Positions 1 to 9,032 are shown, numbered from the stretch's first letter. The stretch is DNA of 64,000 nucleotides from Zhengella sedimenti (GCF_046506625.1 NZ_JBKFFP010000001.1:868001-932000), one strand, 5' to 3'. Program-made: numbers and translations. Notes: a model not told the origin generated them from the sequence alone.

Positions 1-1
1 C

Positions 2-1105
2 GGGCTGAAGATGCATGTCATCGCCTTCGATCCGTTCCTGTCACCCGAGCGGGCAGTGGAAATGGGCGTGGAAAAGGTGGAACTGGACGAGCTTTTCGCC
101 CGCGCCGACTTCATCACGCTGCACACGCCGCTGACCGACAAGACCCGCGCCATCATCAACAGGGACTCGTTTGCGAAGATGAAGGACGGCGTGCGCATCA
201 TCAATTGCGCGCGCGGCGGCCTGATCGTGGAGGCGGATCTCGTCGAGGCGCTGAAGAGCGGCAAGGTCGCCGGTGCGGGCATCGACGTGTTCGAGGAAGA
301 GCCTGCGACCGAGAACCCGCTGTTCAACATGGAAAACGTGGTCTGCACGCCGCATCTGGGCGCCTCGACCACGGAAGCGCAGGAGAACGTGGCGCTGCAG
401 GTGGCCGAGCAGATGTCGGACTACCTGATCAACGGCGCTGTCTCCAACGCCATCAACATGCCGTCGATCTCTGCGGACGAGGCGCCGAAGCTGAAGCCCT
501 TCGTCAAGCTGGCCGATGTTCTGGGCGCCTTTGTCGGCCAGGTGACGGACGAGCCGATCAAGTCGGTGGAAATCCTTTATGATGGCTCCACGGCCGCCAT
601 GAACACCAAGGCGCTGACCTCGGCCGCGCTGGCCGGCCTGATCCGCTCGCAGGTCTCCGACGTCAACATGGTCTCGGCGCCGATCATGGTGAAGGAGCGC
701 GGCATCACGCTTTCCGAGACCAAGCGCGACAAGTCCGGCGTGTTCGACGGCTATATCAAGCTCACGGTTAAGATGGCCGACAAGACGCGCGAAGTGGCCG
801 GCACGGTGTTCTCCGACGGCAAGCCGCGCTTCATCCAGATCAAGGGCATCAACCTGGATGCCGAGATCGGCCGCTACATGATCTACACCACCAACAACGA
901 CGTGCCGGGCATCATCGGCCTGCTGGGCACGACCATGGGCAAGGCGGGCGTCAACATCGCCAACTTCTCGCTGGGCCGCAACCGGCCGGGCGGCGACGCC
1001 ATCGCCCTGCTCTACGTGGACGAACCGGTCAAGGAGGAGGTGCTGGAGGAACTGCGCGCCTCCAAGCTGATCCTGCAGGCCAAGCCGCTGGAGTTCGACG
1101 TGTAA
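2..1105 (+). CDS. serA: D-3-phosphoglycerate dehydrogenase, 3' part (partial)
   Basis: This enzyme oxidises 3-phosphoglycerate to 3-phosphohydroxypyruvate, the first step of serine synthesis in the cytoplasm. The reading frame is open from the window edge, so the N-terminus is missing; 367 residues remain. Visible parts are the second half of the NAD-binding domain with the ARGGLIVE stretch and the catalytic-His segment TPHLGAST, then the allosteric substrate-binding domain, and a C-terminal ACT domain (VPGIIGLLGTTMGKAGVNIA) that binds serine for feedback inhibition in the long-form family. The internal ATG at 11 is not the real start, because the family continues upstream. A terminator-like hairpin follows at 1133. 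Identification is secure. Confidence 0.95.
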   Translation, partial: GLKMHVIAFDPFLSPERAVEMGVEKVELDELFARADFITLHTPLTDKTRAIINRDSFAKMKDGVRIINCARGGLIVEADLVEALKSGKVAGAGIDVFEEEPATENPLFNMENVVCTPHLGASTTEAQENVALQVAEQMSDYLINGAVSNAINMPSISADEAPKLKPFVKLADVLGAFVGQVTDEPIKSVEILYDGSTAAMNTKALTSAALAGLIRSQVSDVNMVSAPIMVKERGITLSETKRDKSGVFDGYIKLTVKMADKTREVAGTVFSDGKPRFIQIKGINLDAEIGRYMIYTTNNDVPGIIGLLGTTMGKAGVNIANFSLGRNRPGGDAIALLYVDEPVKEEVLEELRASKLILQAKPLEFDV

Positions 1106-1132
1106 CCGGCAAGGCCAGCGCTGAATGAAAGC

Positions 1133-1161
1133 AAGGCGGTTCCGCGAGGAGCCGCCTTTTT
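1133..1161 (+). terminator. Rho-independent terminator of serA
   Basis: An 11-bp stem (aaggcggttcc / ggagccgcctt, one G·T pair) with a GCGA loop runs straight into five T. It lies 28 nt after the serA stop and before the next + strand gene. Confidence 0.8.
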
Positions 1162-1280
1162 CGCATTTCATGATGCCGCCTGTCCGGGCCGGCCGGATTG
1201 ACCGCGTCTGCCGGCAAAATGGAACTATCGGCGCGCCGCGCTGTTCTTCACGTGGAGACCACGGAAAATTGGAGAACGAG

Positions 1281-1619
1281 ATGAAACTTCAGATTCTTGC
1301 CGCCCTTTGCATGACGTCCGCGCTTGTCGCCGCACCGGCACTGGCGCAGACGGGAGACCGGGGGCCGAACAGGGCAGAGCTGAGCTTCACGAGCCCTGAC
1401 GAACAGGCCATGTATGAGGACAATCCCGGAATCGCCGCGTTCTTTACCGATGACACGATGCAGGAAATGAAATCGGAAGAGGACATGAAGACAGTCTATG
1501 ACGCCATGGGCGACAGGGACCGTGACCAGATCAAGGCCGCCTGCGATCGCGTCAACGAGAAGCGCGGCTCCTATGGCACGATCACCCAGGGCATGTGTGC
1601 CCGCATCGGCGCGATGTGA
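1281..1619 (+). CDS. Small secreted protein of unknown function
   Basis: This is a 112-residue protein with a clear Sec signal peptide: MKLQ, a hydrophobic core ending in AAPALA, and likely cleavage before QTGDRG. The mature part is about 90 residues, hydrophilic and acidic, with DDTMQEMKSEEDMKTVYDAM in the middle and two Cys (ACDR and GMCAR) that could form a periplasmic disulfide. I chose the ATG at 1281 because GGAGAACGAG lies just upstream and the signal peptide begins there; an in-frame upstream ATG at 1125 would add an unlikely basic extension over the serA terminator. No family recognised. It looks like a single-gene unit, with terminators on both sides. Confidence 0.8.
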   Translation: MKLQILAALCMTSALVAAPALAQTGDRGPNRAELSFTSPDEQAMYEDNPGIAAFFTDDTMQEMKSEEDMKTVYDAMGDRDRDQIKAACDRVNEKRGSYGTITQGMCARIGAM

Positions 1620-1645
1620 CGCATTCACGTAGCGTGGAGTGACGA

Positions 1646-1676
1646 GGGCGGATCGCCACCGGCGATCCGCCCTTTT
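1646..1676 (+). terminator. Rho-independent terminator
   Basis: A perfect 12-bp stem (gggcggatcgcc / ggcgatccgccc) with a three-base loop is followed by TTTT. It ends the 1281–1619 gene and separates it from the convergent transporter gene. Confidence 0.85.
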
Positions 1677-1720
1677 CACGAGCATCCGGGACCTATCCGG
1701 TTCCCCGCTTCCGCCCGGCC

Positions 1721-2617
1721 CTATCCCGCAGCCGCCTTCTTGCGGCCCGCCACCTCCGCCATGGCGATGCCGCCCATGACGAGCGTAAAGGCCAGGGCCT
1801 GGTAGCCATGGAAGGCTTCGCCCAGCAGCAGGATGGAGAGCAGGGTTCCGAAGACCGGGACCATGTTGATGAACAGGCCGGCGCGGTTGGCGCCGATCAG
1901 TTCGTTGCCCTTGAGGTAGAGCGTCTGGCTGAGCAGCGAGGGGAAGATGCCGGTATAGAGCACCACGGCCATGCCCTGCAGGTCCGGCAGCAGGATACGG
2001 CCCGACGCCCATTCCCATGCCACATAGGGCAGGCTGGCCAGGAAGGCGGCGAAGCCCAGCGTCATCATCCAGCTTTTCCAGTGCAGCTGCGGGCGGAAGC
2101 GGAGCATCACCGTATAGACGGCATAGGCCAGGCAGGCGGTCAGGTTCAGCGCATCGCCGACATTCAGGTCGAGCGTGGACAGGCGCGTCAGGTCGCCATT
2201 GGTGGCGACGATGGCGATGCCGGCCAGCGAGGCCAGCACGCCGGCGACCTGCAGCCAGGCGATGCCGACGCGGAACAGCGCGAAATTGATCAGGAAGATC
2301 AGGATCGGCATGGCCGCCTGCTCGATCGACATGTTGACGATGGAGGTGAAGGCGGCGGCGGTGTAGATGGCCATGTTGAAGCCGGCGAAACCGACCGCGC
2401 CATAGGCAAACAGCGCCAGCCAGTGCCTGCGGATCACCGGCCAGTCGCGCACCAGTTCGCGCCGCGCGAACCAGCCCAGCAAGGCCAGCGCCACCACCCA
2501 GCGCAGCATGGTGAGCATGCCCGGCGACACATGGCCCACGCCGAAGCGCGCGGCGACATTGTTGCCGCCCCAGAACAGGGCCGCGCCGAGAAGGAGGATA
2601 TAGGCCTGACGGGTCAT
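1721..2617 (-). CDS. EamA-family (DMT superfamily) transporter
   Basis: This is a 298-residue inner-membrane protein with about ten hydrophobic segments arranged as two EamA repeats, the usual size for the drug/metabolite transporter superfamily. It starts MTRQAYILLLGAALFWGGNNVAARFG, with the family's typical W-G-x-N-x-x-A pattern in TM1. The second repeat begins near residue 150 (LNLTACLAYAVYTVMLRF) and the protein ends in a short basic tail (GRKKAAAG). Such proteins export metabolites or small drugs by proton exchange; the substrate cannot be read from the sequence. It is transcribed away from purA, with a 214-bp shared upstream region. It is distinct from the second EamA protein at 13483. 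Confidence 0.85.
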   Translation of the reverse strand: MTRQAYILLLGAALFWGGNNVAARFGVGHVSPGMLTMLRWVVALALLGWFARRELVRDWPVIRRHWLALFAYGAVGFAGFNMAIYTAAAFTSIVNMSIEQAAMPILIFLINFALFRVGIAWLQVAGVLASLAGIAIVATNGDLTRLSTLDLNVGDALNLTACLAYAVYTVMLRFRPQLHWKSWMMTLGFAAFLASLPYVAWEWASGRILLPDLQGMAVVLYTGIFPSLLSQTLYLKGNELIGANRAGLFINMVPVFGTLLSILLLGEAFHGYQALAFTLVMGGIAMAEVAGRKKAAAG

Positions 2618-2831
2618 GTGGCTGCCGGATGATGCTTCGAGGACCCCGGCTTATCGCGCGCGATGGCCGGCGGCAAGGGCAGGCGCAAGAACGGGGACGG
2701 GTGCCTGGTTTGCATGCACTGCCGATGGAAAACGCGGAATTGGGGGTCGCAATCGGCCGTGTGCATCGGTATAGAAGCGCGGGTTTTCTCTTGAGATGTC
2801 GCCGGCGTGCCCGGCGCGGAAGGACAGGCAC

Positions 2832-4124
2832 ATGGCCAATGTGGTGGTCGTCGGCTCCCAGTGGGGCGATGAGGGCAAGGGCAAGATCGTCGACTGGCTG
2901 TCGGAGCGCGCCGATGTGGTGGTGCGTTTCCAGGGCGGGCACAATGCCGGGCATACGCTGGTCATCGACGGCGTCAGCTACAAGCTCTCGCTGCTGCCGT
3001 CTGGCGTGGTGCGCGGCAAGCTGTCGGTGGTCGGCAATGGCGTCGTGTTCGATCCGCATGCCTTCGTTAAGGAAGTGGCGCGGCTGAAGGAACAGGGCGT
3101 CCACGTGACGCCGGAGATCCTCAGGATCGCCGAGAACACGCCGCTCATCCTGTCCGTTCACGGTGAACTGGACCGGCTTCGCGAGGAAAAGGCGGCCAAG
3201 GGCACAAAGATCGGCACGACCGGGCGCGGCATCGGCCCTGCCTACGAGGACAAGGTGGGCCGGCGCGCCATCAGGGTGATGGACCTCGCCAACCCGGACA
3301 CGCTTCCGGCCAAGATCGACCGGCTGCTCGCCCATCACAACCCGCTGCGCCGGGGGCTGGGCGTCGAGGAAGTCGATCCGGCGCGTCTGCTCGGCGAACT
3401 GATGGACATTGCCGACGATGTGCTGCCCTACATGGATTCGGTCTGGCGGGTGCTGGACGAGAAGCGGCGCGCGGGTGAACGCATCCTGTTCGAGGGCGCG
3501 CAGGGCACGCTGCTCGATGTCGATCATGGGACCTATCCTTTCGTCACCTCGTCCAACGTGGTGGCGGGGCAGGCGGCGGCGGGCTCGGGCATGGGCCCGG
3601 GCGCCATCGACTATGTGCTCGGCATCACCAAGGCCTATACGACGCGGGTCGGCGAGGGCCCGTTCCCGACCGAGCAGGACAACGAGGTGGGCCAGTTCCT
3701 GGGTGAGCGCGGCCATGAGTTCGGCACGGTGACGGGGCGCAAGCGTCGCTGCGGCTGGTTCGATGCCGTCCTGGTGCGCCAGGCCATCGCCATCAACGGC
3801 ATCAACGGCATTGCGCTGACCAAGCTGGACGTCCTCGACGGGCTTGACGAGATCAAGATCTGCACCGGCTACATGCTGGATGGCGAACTGATCGATTACC
3901 TGCCCGCCAGCCAGGGCGCCCAGGCCCGGGTCGAGCCGGTCTACGAGACGCTGGAAGGCTGGAAGGACACGACGGCGGGCGCGCGGACATGGGCCGACCT
4001 GCCGGCGCAGGCGGTGAAATATGTCCGCCATGTCGAGGAACTGATCGGCGCTCCGGTGGCGCTGCTCTCCACAAGCCCGGAGCGCGAGGACACGATCCTG
4101 GTCACCGATCCCTTCCAGGATTGA
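2832..4124 (+). CDS. purA: Adenylosuccinate synthetase
   Basis: This enzyme joins IMP and aspartate, using GTP, to make adenylosuccinate, the first committed step to AMP. At 430 residues it has the family's normal length. The start MANVVVVGSQWGDEGKGK carries the GTP-binding loop (GDEGKGK) with catalytic Asp, followed by the IMP-binding stretch GGHNAGHT, then GTTGRGIGPAYEDK and the C-terminal LTKLDVLDG motif. I chose the ATG at 2832; the upstream in-frame ATG at 2796 would add twelve residues not found in the family. The gene stands alone between a divergent transporter and the 4308 gene. Confidence 0.97.
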   Translation: MANVVVVGSQWGDEGKGKIVDWLSERADVVVRFQGGHNAGHTLVIDGVSYKLSLLPSGVVRGKLSVVGNGVVFDPHAFVKEVARLKEQGVHVTPEILRIAENTPLILSVHGELDRLREEKAAKGTKIGTTGRGIGPAYEDKVGRRAIRVMDLANPDTLPAKIDRLLAHHNPLRRGLGVEEVDPARLLGELMDIADDVLPYMDSVWRVLDEKRRAGERILFEGAQGTLLDVDHGTYPFVTSSNVVAGQAAAGSGMGPGAIDYVLGITKAYTTRVGEGPFPTEQDNEVGQFLGERGHEFGTVTGRKRRCGWFDAVLVRQAIAINGINGIALTKLDVLDGLDEIKICTGYMLDGELIDYLPASQGAQARVEPVYETLEGWKDTTAGARTWADLPAQAVKYVRHVEELIGAPVALLSTSPEREDTILVTDPFQD

Positions 4125-4307
4125 CGGGCCGACAGCATGAGCCGCCAGTGCATGACCGGCGTGGCCGACTTTGAGCCTGAATCAACAGGTTAAGGGGCGG
4201 GCGGGGTGGTCCGTGCTTCAATTTGGCCTTAAAAGCCATTAACGTGACGCGCGAGTGCGGCTGCGGCCGTGCGTGTGCCTGTGCTCTCAAGGACGGATGC
4301 GGCCTGC

Positions 4308-6149
4308 ATGGCGGATATAGCGACGGTATTGAAGAAGACGATCGACGGTCTGCCGGCCAACACACCGGCCATCCGCCAGAAGGTCTATGACAAGGCACGC
4401 GGAACCATCCGCGCCAGGCTCGAGGCGCGTGAGCCGAAGCCTTCGCAGGCGGCCATCGACAAGCAGATGGAGCAGGTGGACAAGGTCATTGCCGCGGTGG
4501 AGAGCGACTATGCCTTCCGCGAACAGATCGATTCCGTCTTTTCCGAGGCTCCCGATGAAGGCGCCGCCGCATCCGCGCCGGCGGTGCAGCAGGAGACCGC
4601 TCCGGCGCCGCTTCCGCCCGCCGTTGACGAGTCCGCTCCGGGCGATGCAATGGCAGTGCAACAGGAAACGGCGCCGGCCCCGCCGCCAGCCGTTGCCCAT
4701 GAAGCGCCGGATGAGCCAGCCGCCGGGACGTGGCAAGCAGAACCCCCGGCCGCCGGGGAAGCCCCGGGGCCGGGCGCCACTTCCGCAGTGGAAACCGAAG
4801 CTCCGGCCGCCCCGCCCTCGTGGTTGCAAAGCTGGAGTGGCGCGGATGCGGCCCCGTCAACCGATGGCCGCCCGGCGCCCGAGGGCCCCATCGCGCAGCC
4901 GGACTCCGCGCAGCCTGAGCCCGTTCAGGCCGCGCCTGCACAGCCGCCACAGGAGCAGGCAGAACCCGCGCAGCCGGAGCGCATGGACTATTCCGATCCC
5001 GCGCACGAAACGCTTCCCGCCGGAGCGCCCGCGCCCGGGACGGGCAGCTTCGCTCCGCAAGCCGATGCGTCCGTGCGCAAAGACGATGCATTCGACGCGC
5101 CGCTGCCGGACATGGCGCGGGGCAAGGCGAAGAAGGGCGGGTTCAAGGGACTGGCCATCGCCCTCGTCGTGCTGCTTCTGCTCGGTGCAGGCGGCTATGC
5201 CGCCTGGCTGAACAAGGATCAGATCATGGCCGCGCTGGATCAGGGCGGTGATCCGCAAATGGCAGCCACGCAACCTCCGCCAGCCGGAACGCTCGAACCG
5301 GAGTCCGGTACCGGGCAGGATAGCGGACCAGTGGAGGAAACACCCGCGCCAGCCGCGCCGGCACGGACAACGGAATCGCCGGCAAAGTTCACGCAACGCT
5401 TGCAGCCCGACGGCACCGAGACCGATCCGGGCCCCGCGGGCGGCGGCACGTCGCTGGGCGAGGGAACCAGCGTGGCCCAGGTCACCGAACGCCCGGCGGA
5501 ACCGGAAACCACGCCGCCGGCGGAAACCGCGGCGAACGGGGAAGCGGCGCCGGAGCAGGCGGCGGGTGACAACCAGCCTGCCGTCGCGGTCGGCCAGAGG
5601 GCGATCTTCTACGAGGAGCGCACCGCCGTCGAACAGGGCACGGCCGACCAGGGCAATGTGGTCTGGAGCCAGGTGGAGGAATCGCCGGGTGGCGACAGGC
5701 CGGCAGAGCCCGCGATCCGCGCCGACGTGGCCTTCCCCGATCGGGACCTGAACCTGCGCATCACGATCCGCCGCAATGGCGACGAAACGCTGCCGGCCAG
5801 CCATATCATCGAACTGGTTTTCGTGACGCCCGACAACTTCCCCGGCGGCGTGATCGACGATGTGCTGCGCATTACCTTCAAGGACAACGAGCAGTCGCCC
5901 GGAACGCCGCTGCTCGGCATTCCTGCCAAGATCGCCGACAACTTCTTCCTTATCGCACTGACGGACGGGGACCAGGAAGTCACGGCAAACCTCGCGCTCA
6001 TGCAAAGCCGGCCGTGGATCGACATTCCCGTCATCTACCGCACCGGCCGGCGCGCGCTCATCACGATGGAAAAGGGCCTGTCAGGCGAGACCGTTTTCAA
6101 GGACGTGATCGAGACCTGGTCGGCTGCCAGCGGAACGAACGGCGGCTGA
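4308..6149 (+). CDS. Pro/Ala-rich single-pass membrane protein, unknown function
   Basis: This 613-residue protein has four parts. Residues 1–85 form a basic, likely helical cytoplasmic segment (MADIATVLKKTIDGL, then EQVDKVIAAVESDYAF). Residues ~86–270 are low-complexity Pro/Ala/Glu. One transmembrane helix lies near residues 280–303 (FKGLAIALVVLLLLGAGGYA). A second disordered stretch follows, and residues ~430–613 look globular, with beta-rich text such as RADVAFPDRDLNLRITIRR and WIDIPVIYRTGRRALITMEK. The C-terminal domain is therefore predicted to be periplasmic. The start at 4308 has GGACGG upstream; an ATG at 4269 is also in frame. It sits between purA and rpoH, a setting I associate with Hyphomicrobiales. 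The function is unknown to me. Confidence 0.8.
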   Translation: MADIATVLKKTIDGLPANTPAIRQKVYDKARGTIRARLEAREPKPSQAAIDKQMEQVDKVIAAVESDYAFREQIDSVFSEAPDEGAAASAPAVQQETAPAPLPPAVDESAPGDAMAVQQETAPAPPPAVAHEAPDEPAAGTWQAEPPAAGEAPGPGATSAVETEAPAAPPSWLQSWSGADAAPSTDGRPAPEGPIAQPDSAQPEPVQAAPAQPPQEQAEPAQPERMDYSDPAHETLPAGAPAPGTGSFAPQADASVRKDDAFDAPLPDMARGKAKKGGFKGLAIALVVLLLLGAGGYAAWLNKDQIMAALDQGGDPQMAATQPPPAGTLEPESGTGQDSGPVEETPAPAAPARTTESPAKFTQRLQPDGTETDPGPAGGGTSLGEGTSVAQVTERPAEPETTPPAETAANGEAAPEQAAGDNQPAVAVGQRAIFYEERTAVEQGTADQGNVVWSQVEESPGGDRPAEPAIRADVAFPDRDLNLRITIRRNGDETLPASHIIELVFVTPDNFPGGVIDDVLRITFKDNEQSPGTPLLGIPAKIADNFFLIALTDGDQEVTANLALMQSRPWIDIPVIYRTGRRALITMEKGLSGETVFKDVIETWSAASGTNGG

Positions 6150-6166
6150 CGGATCCAACGCACATG

Positions 6167-6194
6167 AAAAAACCCCGGTTCTGGCGAACCGGGG
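6167..6194 (-). terminator. rpoH: Rho-independent terminator of rpoH
   Basis: Read on the minus strand, a 9-bp stem (ccccggttc / gaaccgggg) with a 4-base loop is followed by six T. It lies 34 nt past the rpoH stop and also close after the convergent + strand gene. Confidence 0.85.
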
Positions 6195-6228
6195 CATTCA
6201 GTGCCAGCTCTGATACCGGAATGCGCGC

Positions 6229-7122
6229 TCAGGCGCCGGCCAGCGCCCGGTCCTGTTCCCGCGCGGCGGCCTTGACGGCATCCTGCACCTTTTCGAAGGC
6301 GCGCACCTCGATCTGGCGGACCCGCTCGCGCGAAATTCCGAATTCGCTCGACAGGTCCTCCAGCGTGATCGGGTCTTCGGACAGCCGGCGGGCCTGGAAG
6401 ATGCGGCGTTCGCGCTCGTTGAGCACGTCGAGGGCCTTGCCCAGCATGGCGCGGCGGTTCTCCAGTTCGTCCTGTTCGACGAGCATGGTCTCCTGGTCAT
6501 CCTGTTCGTCGACCAGCCAGTCCTGCCATTCGCCGCTTTCGCCTTCCGTCGCGCGGATCGGCGCGTTGAGCGAGGCATCGCCGGACAGGCGGCGGTTCAT
6601 GGAGACCACTTCCTCTTCCGAGACATTGAGACGGGTGGCGATCTCCCGGATCTGCTCGGGCTTGAGGTCGCCTTCCTCCAGCGCCTGGATCTTTCCCTTC
6701 ACCTTGCGCAGGTTGAAGAACAGGCGCTTCTGGTTGGCGGTCGTGCCCATCTTGACCAGCGACCAGGACCGCAGGATGTATTCCTGGATCGCTGCCTTGA
6801 TCCACCACATGGCGTAGGTGGCGAGCCGGAAGCCCCGCTCGGGCTCGAACTTCTTGACGGCCTGCATCAGGCCGACATTGCCTTCCGAGATCACCTCGCC
6901 GATCGGCAGGCCATAGCCGCGATAGCCCATGGCGATCTTGGCGACCAGGCGCAGATGGCTGGTGACGAGCTTGTGGGCCGCATCGGTATCGCCATACTCA
7001 TGATACCGCTTGGCGAGCATGTACTCTTCCTGCGGCTGGAGCATGGGGAAGCGGCGGATTTCCTCGAGATAGCGTGTCAGGCCACCCTCGCCCGAAACCA
7101 CGCTCGGCAATGTCTGGGCCAT
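6229..7122 (-). CDS. rpoH: RNA polymerase sigma-32 (heat-shock) factor
   Basis: This is an alternative sigma factor for heat-shock genes, 297 residues long, as usual. It has sigma region 2 (YRGYGLPIGEVISEGNVGLM, then ATYAMWWIKAAIQEYILRS), the RpoH-box hallmark QKRLFFNLR directly after region 2.4, and region 4 with the helix-turn-helix LSSEFGISRERVRQIEVRAF. I chose the ATG at 7122 because GGAGGG lies 8–9 nt upstream and the family begins at this point; an in-frame start at 7230 is much less likely. Hyphomicrobiales often carry two rpoH genes, and this sequence alone does not tell which copy it is. Confidence 0.95.
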   Translation of the reverse strand: MAQTLPSVVSGEGGLTRYLEEIRRFPMLQPQEEYMLAKRYHEYGDTDAAHKLVTSHLRLVAKIAMGYRGYGLPIGEVISEGNVGLMQAVKKFEPERGFRLATYAMWWIKAAIQEYILRSWSLVKMGTTANQKRLFFNLRKVKGKIQALEEGDLKPEQIREIATRLNVSEEEVVSMNRRLSGDASLNAPIRATEGESGEWQDWLVDEQDDQETMLVEQDELENRRAMLGKALDVLNERERRIFQARRLSEDPITLEDLSSEFGISRERVRQIEVRAFEKVQDAVKAAAREQDRALAGA

Positions 7123-7228
7123 TGAAGCACCCTCCGTAAAGCGTTCCCTGTTCAGACCCCCCATTTCCGGGCAGGCCGAAGGGCGGCCCCCGCAGTCCTG
7201 CGCGAGGCCGCCTTTCCCTTTCTTGAAC

Positions 7229-7255
7229 ATATAGGAAGAAATGCGGCGATTTCAC
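7229..7255 (-). promoter_or_regulatory. Possible sigma-32-type promoter of rpoH
   Basis: On the minus strand, GTGAAA and CCTATAT lie 14 bp apart, about 105 bp before the rpoH start. This fits a loose heat-shock promoter (CTTGAA-like -35, short spacer, C-rich -10) and would allow autoregulation. The match is weak. Confidence 0.3.
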
Positions 7256-7311
7256 GGAATTTTTCCGAAGGCAAAACGGCGTTCACCGCTTCGTGAAGGC
7301 CTGCGGGCAGG

Positions 7312-8391
7312 TCAGGCGTGCAAGCCTGGCAACCGCAGCAAGGCTTCCCTGAGCGCCTGCATGTCGGCCGGCGGATCGGCCTCGAAGCGCATCAGCGCAC
7401 CGGATTCGGGATGGCGAAAAGCCAGCAGTCGCGCATGCAGCGCCTGGCGCGGAAAGGCCCTGACAACAGCGGCAATGTCTTGTGGCAGCCGGTTGGCCTT
7501 GGTGGAATAGGCAAGCCCGTATTCGCGGTCGCCGATCAGGGGATGCCCGATATGGGCCATATGGACGCGAATCTGATGCGTCCGGCCGGTTTCGAGCCGG
7601 CATTCCACCAGCGCCGCATCGGCCGTTGCGTCCGGCTTTTCGCCATAGCGCTCCAGCGTGGTGAAATGCGTGACCGCATGACGGGCGTCGGGATGGGACT
7701 GGCGAACGACCGCGCGGCGGGTGCGATCCCTGACGGAGCGTCCAAGCGCTGCGTCGATGGTGCCGGCCATGCGCGCCGGCAATCCCCAGACGATCGCCCA
7801 GTAGGCGCGTTCGAGATCGCCGGAGCGGCCATGGTCCGCGAAGGCTTCCGAAAGGGCACGGTGGGCCATGTCGGTCTTCGCGACGACCATGACGCCCGAT
7901 GTATCCTTGTCGAGACGGTGGACGATGCCCGGACGCCGGACGCCGCCGACACCGGACAGGCTGTCGCCGCAATGGTGGATGAGGGCGTTGACCAGCGTGC
8001 CGTCGGGATTGCCCGCGCCGGGATGCACCACGAGACCGGCAGGCTTGTTGATGACGACAAGCTGGTCGTCTTCGTGAAGAATGTCCAGCGTGATGGCCTG
8101 TGGCGCAGGCGCGGCCGGTTCCGGTTCCGGGATGAGAATCCGGATGGTCTCGCCGCCGGCAAGTTTCATCTTCGGTTCCGTGGCGGCCTTTCCGTCGGCT
8201 GTCACGGCGCCGGACTTCACAAGCGCCTGGATGCGCGCGCGCGACAGATCCGGCGCCAGTTGCGACGCGAGCCACTGGTCGATCCGGCTGCCCGCGGCAT
8301 CCGGTCCGGCGGTCAGCACTTTCCTTGCGCCGCTGTTTTCGCTAACAGGACCGGAACCGTGATCCGAACTTGGCGGAGACTTGACGGACAT
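7312..8391 (-). CDS. RluA/RluD-family 23S rRNA pseudouridine synthase
   Basis: This enzyme converts uridines in 23S rRNA to pseudouridine. It has 359 residues. An S4-like RNA-binding domain comes first (SRIDQWLASQLAPDLSRARI), followed by the RluA catalytic domain with HRLDKDTSGVMVVAK, which holds the catalytic Asp, and RTHQIRVHMAHIGHPLIGD near the C-terminus. This layout matches RluD and RluC alike, so I give no symbol. The ATG at 8391 overlaps the ATG of the divergent gene at 8390; a GTG at 8319 (codon 25, just before the conserved domain, with AAGGA upstream) is a realistic alternative start. Confidence 0.9.
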   Translation of the reverse strand: MSVKSPPSSDHGSGPVSENSGARKVLTAGPDAAGSRIDQWLASQLAPDLSRARIQALVKSGAVTADGKAATEPKMKLAGGETIRILIPEPEPAAPAPQAITLDILHEDDQLVVINKPAGLVVHPGAGNPDGTLVNALIHHCGDSLSGVGGVRRPGIVHRLDKDTSGVMVVAKTDMAHRALSEAFADHGRSGDLERAYWAIVWGLPARMAGTIDAALGRSVRDRTRRAVVRQSHPDARHAVTHFTTLERYGEKPDATADAALVECRLETGRTHQIRVHMAHIGHPLIGDREYGLAYSTKANRLPQDIAAVVRAFPRQALHARLLAFRHPESGALMRFEADPPADMQALREALLRLPGLHA

Positions 8392-8785
8392 GAATGCACC
8401 CAACCCGCGTGACGCCTTCGATGAGGAGCAGCCGCTCGATCCGGCGGTGGAAAAGGTCCGCCGCAAGATGGTGCGCTTCTTCGCCATCAATATCGGCATC
8501 CTGATGCTCGCCCTTATGGCCGTGCTGGCGGCGATTGTCTACAAGTCGACGCGCGAGACCGGCGAGGATGGCGCGGCGGTGAACGCCGCCGTGCCGGGCG
8601 AGGGCGCGGGCTTTTCCTCCGCGCCCATCGTGATCGGTGCGGGCGAGCGGGTCGTGTCGCAATCGCTGGACGGCGGACGCGTCTCGCTGCTGATCGAGGC
8701 TGCGGACGGGCGGCAGACGCTGCTGATCGCCGATCTCGCCAGCGGCCGTGTGGTGGCGCGGATCCCTGTGGAGAAGACGCGCTGA
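8390..8785 (+). CDS. Small single-pass membrane protein, possibly DUF6476-like
   Basis: This 131-residue protein has an acidic cytoplasmic N-terminus (MNAPNPRDAFDEEQPLDPAV), then KVRRKMVRFF and one membrane helix at about residues 27–50 (AINIGILMLALMAVLAAIVY). A periplasmic domain of about 80 residues follows, in which the text resembles a short beta-sheet repeat (GERVVSQSLDGGRVSLLIEA). It is divergent from the RluA-type gene; a similar small membrane protein often sits beside RluA genes in alphaproteobacteria, and my DUF6476 link rests on that context and the layout only. A TTG at 8381 is an in-frame alternative, but GGAG is better spaced for the ATG at 8390. Confidence 0.65.
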   Translation: MNAPNPRDAFDEEQPLDPAVEKVRRKMVRFFAINIGILMLALMAVLAAIVYKSTRETGEDGAAVNAAVPGEGAGFSSAPIVIGAGERVVSQSLDGGRVSLLIEAADGRQTLLIADLASGRVVARIPVEKTR

Positions 8786-8877
8786 ACGGGTGCGGTGCGG
8801 GCCGCGCGGAAATTCGCCGGCCCGGATGATTCCGCTTGCGCGAGGGCTCCGGTGGACCTATATCCGGGCTCTGCCGC

Positions 8878-8952
8878 GCTCCCATCGTCTAGCGGTCAGG
8901 ACGCCGCCCTCTCACGGCGGAAACAGGGGTTCGATTCCCCTTGGGAGTGCCA
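8878..8952 (+). tRNA. tRNA-Glu (anticodon CTC), island attachment site
   Basis: The 75-nt sequence folds as a cloverleaf. The acceptor stem is GCTCCCA / TGGGAGT; the anticodon arm is CCGCC-CTCTCAC-GGCGG with anticodon CTC, which reads GAG; the T arm is GGGG-TTCGATT-CCCC; the 3' end is encoded G-CCA. The first acceptor pair is G·T rather than G-C. The last 17 bases recur at 38544, and the integrase gene begins 80 bp further on. The tRNA is intact, so integration restored its 3' end. Confidence 0.95.
8936..8952 (+). repeat. attL: 17-bp direct repeat at tRNA-Glu 3' end
   Basis: The sequence tccccttgggagtgcca covers part of the T arm, the acceptor strand and CCA. It is identical to 38544–38560, and the flanking bases differ at once on both sides (att… / …ctt here against act… / …ata there). 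Confidence 0.9.
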
Positions 8953-9032
8953 CTTCTTCCTGAACATTCAATCTTATCAAGGCTTTGGCGAGCTCATCTT
9001 CTAACCTTCCCGCTCAGGTTAGAAAGTTCTGT

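Noticed and set aside
1248..4031. Minus-strand open frame of 927 codons opposite purA and the transporter
   Set aside because: It is the antisense of confirmed genes. Its composition is Arg/His/Gly-rich as expected for a shadow frame, and no domain is visible.
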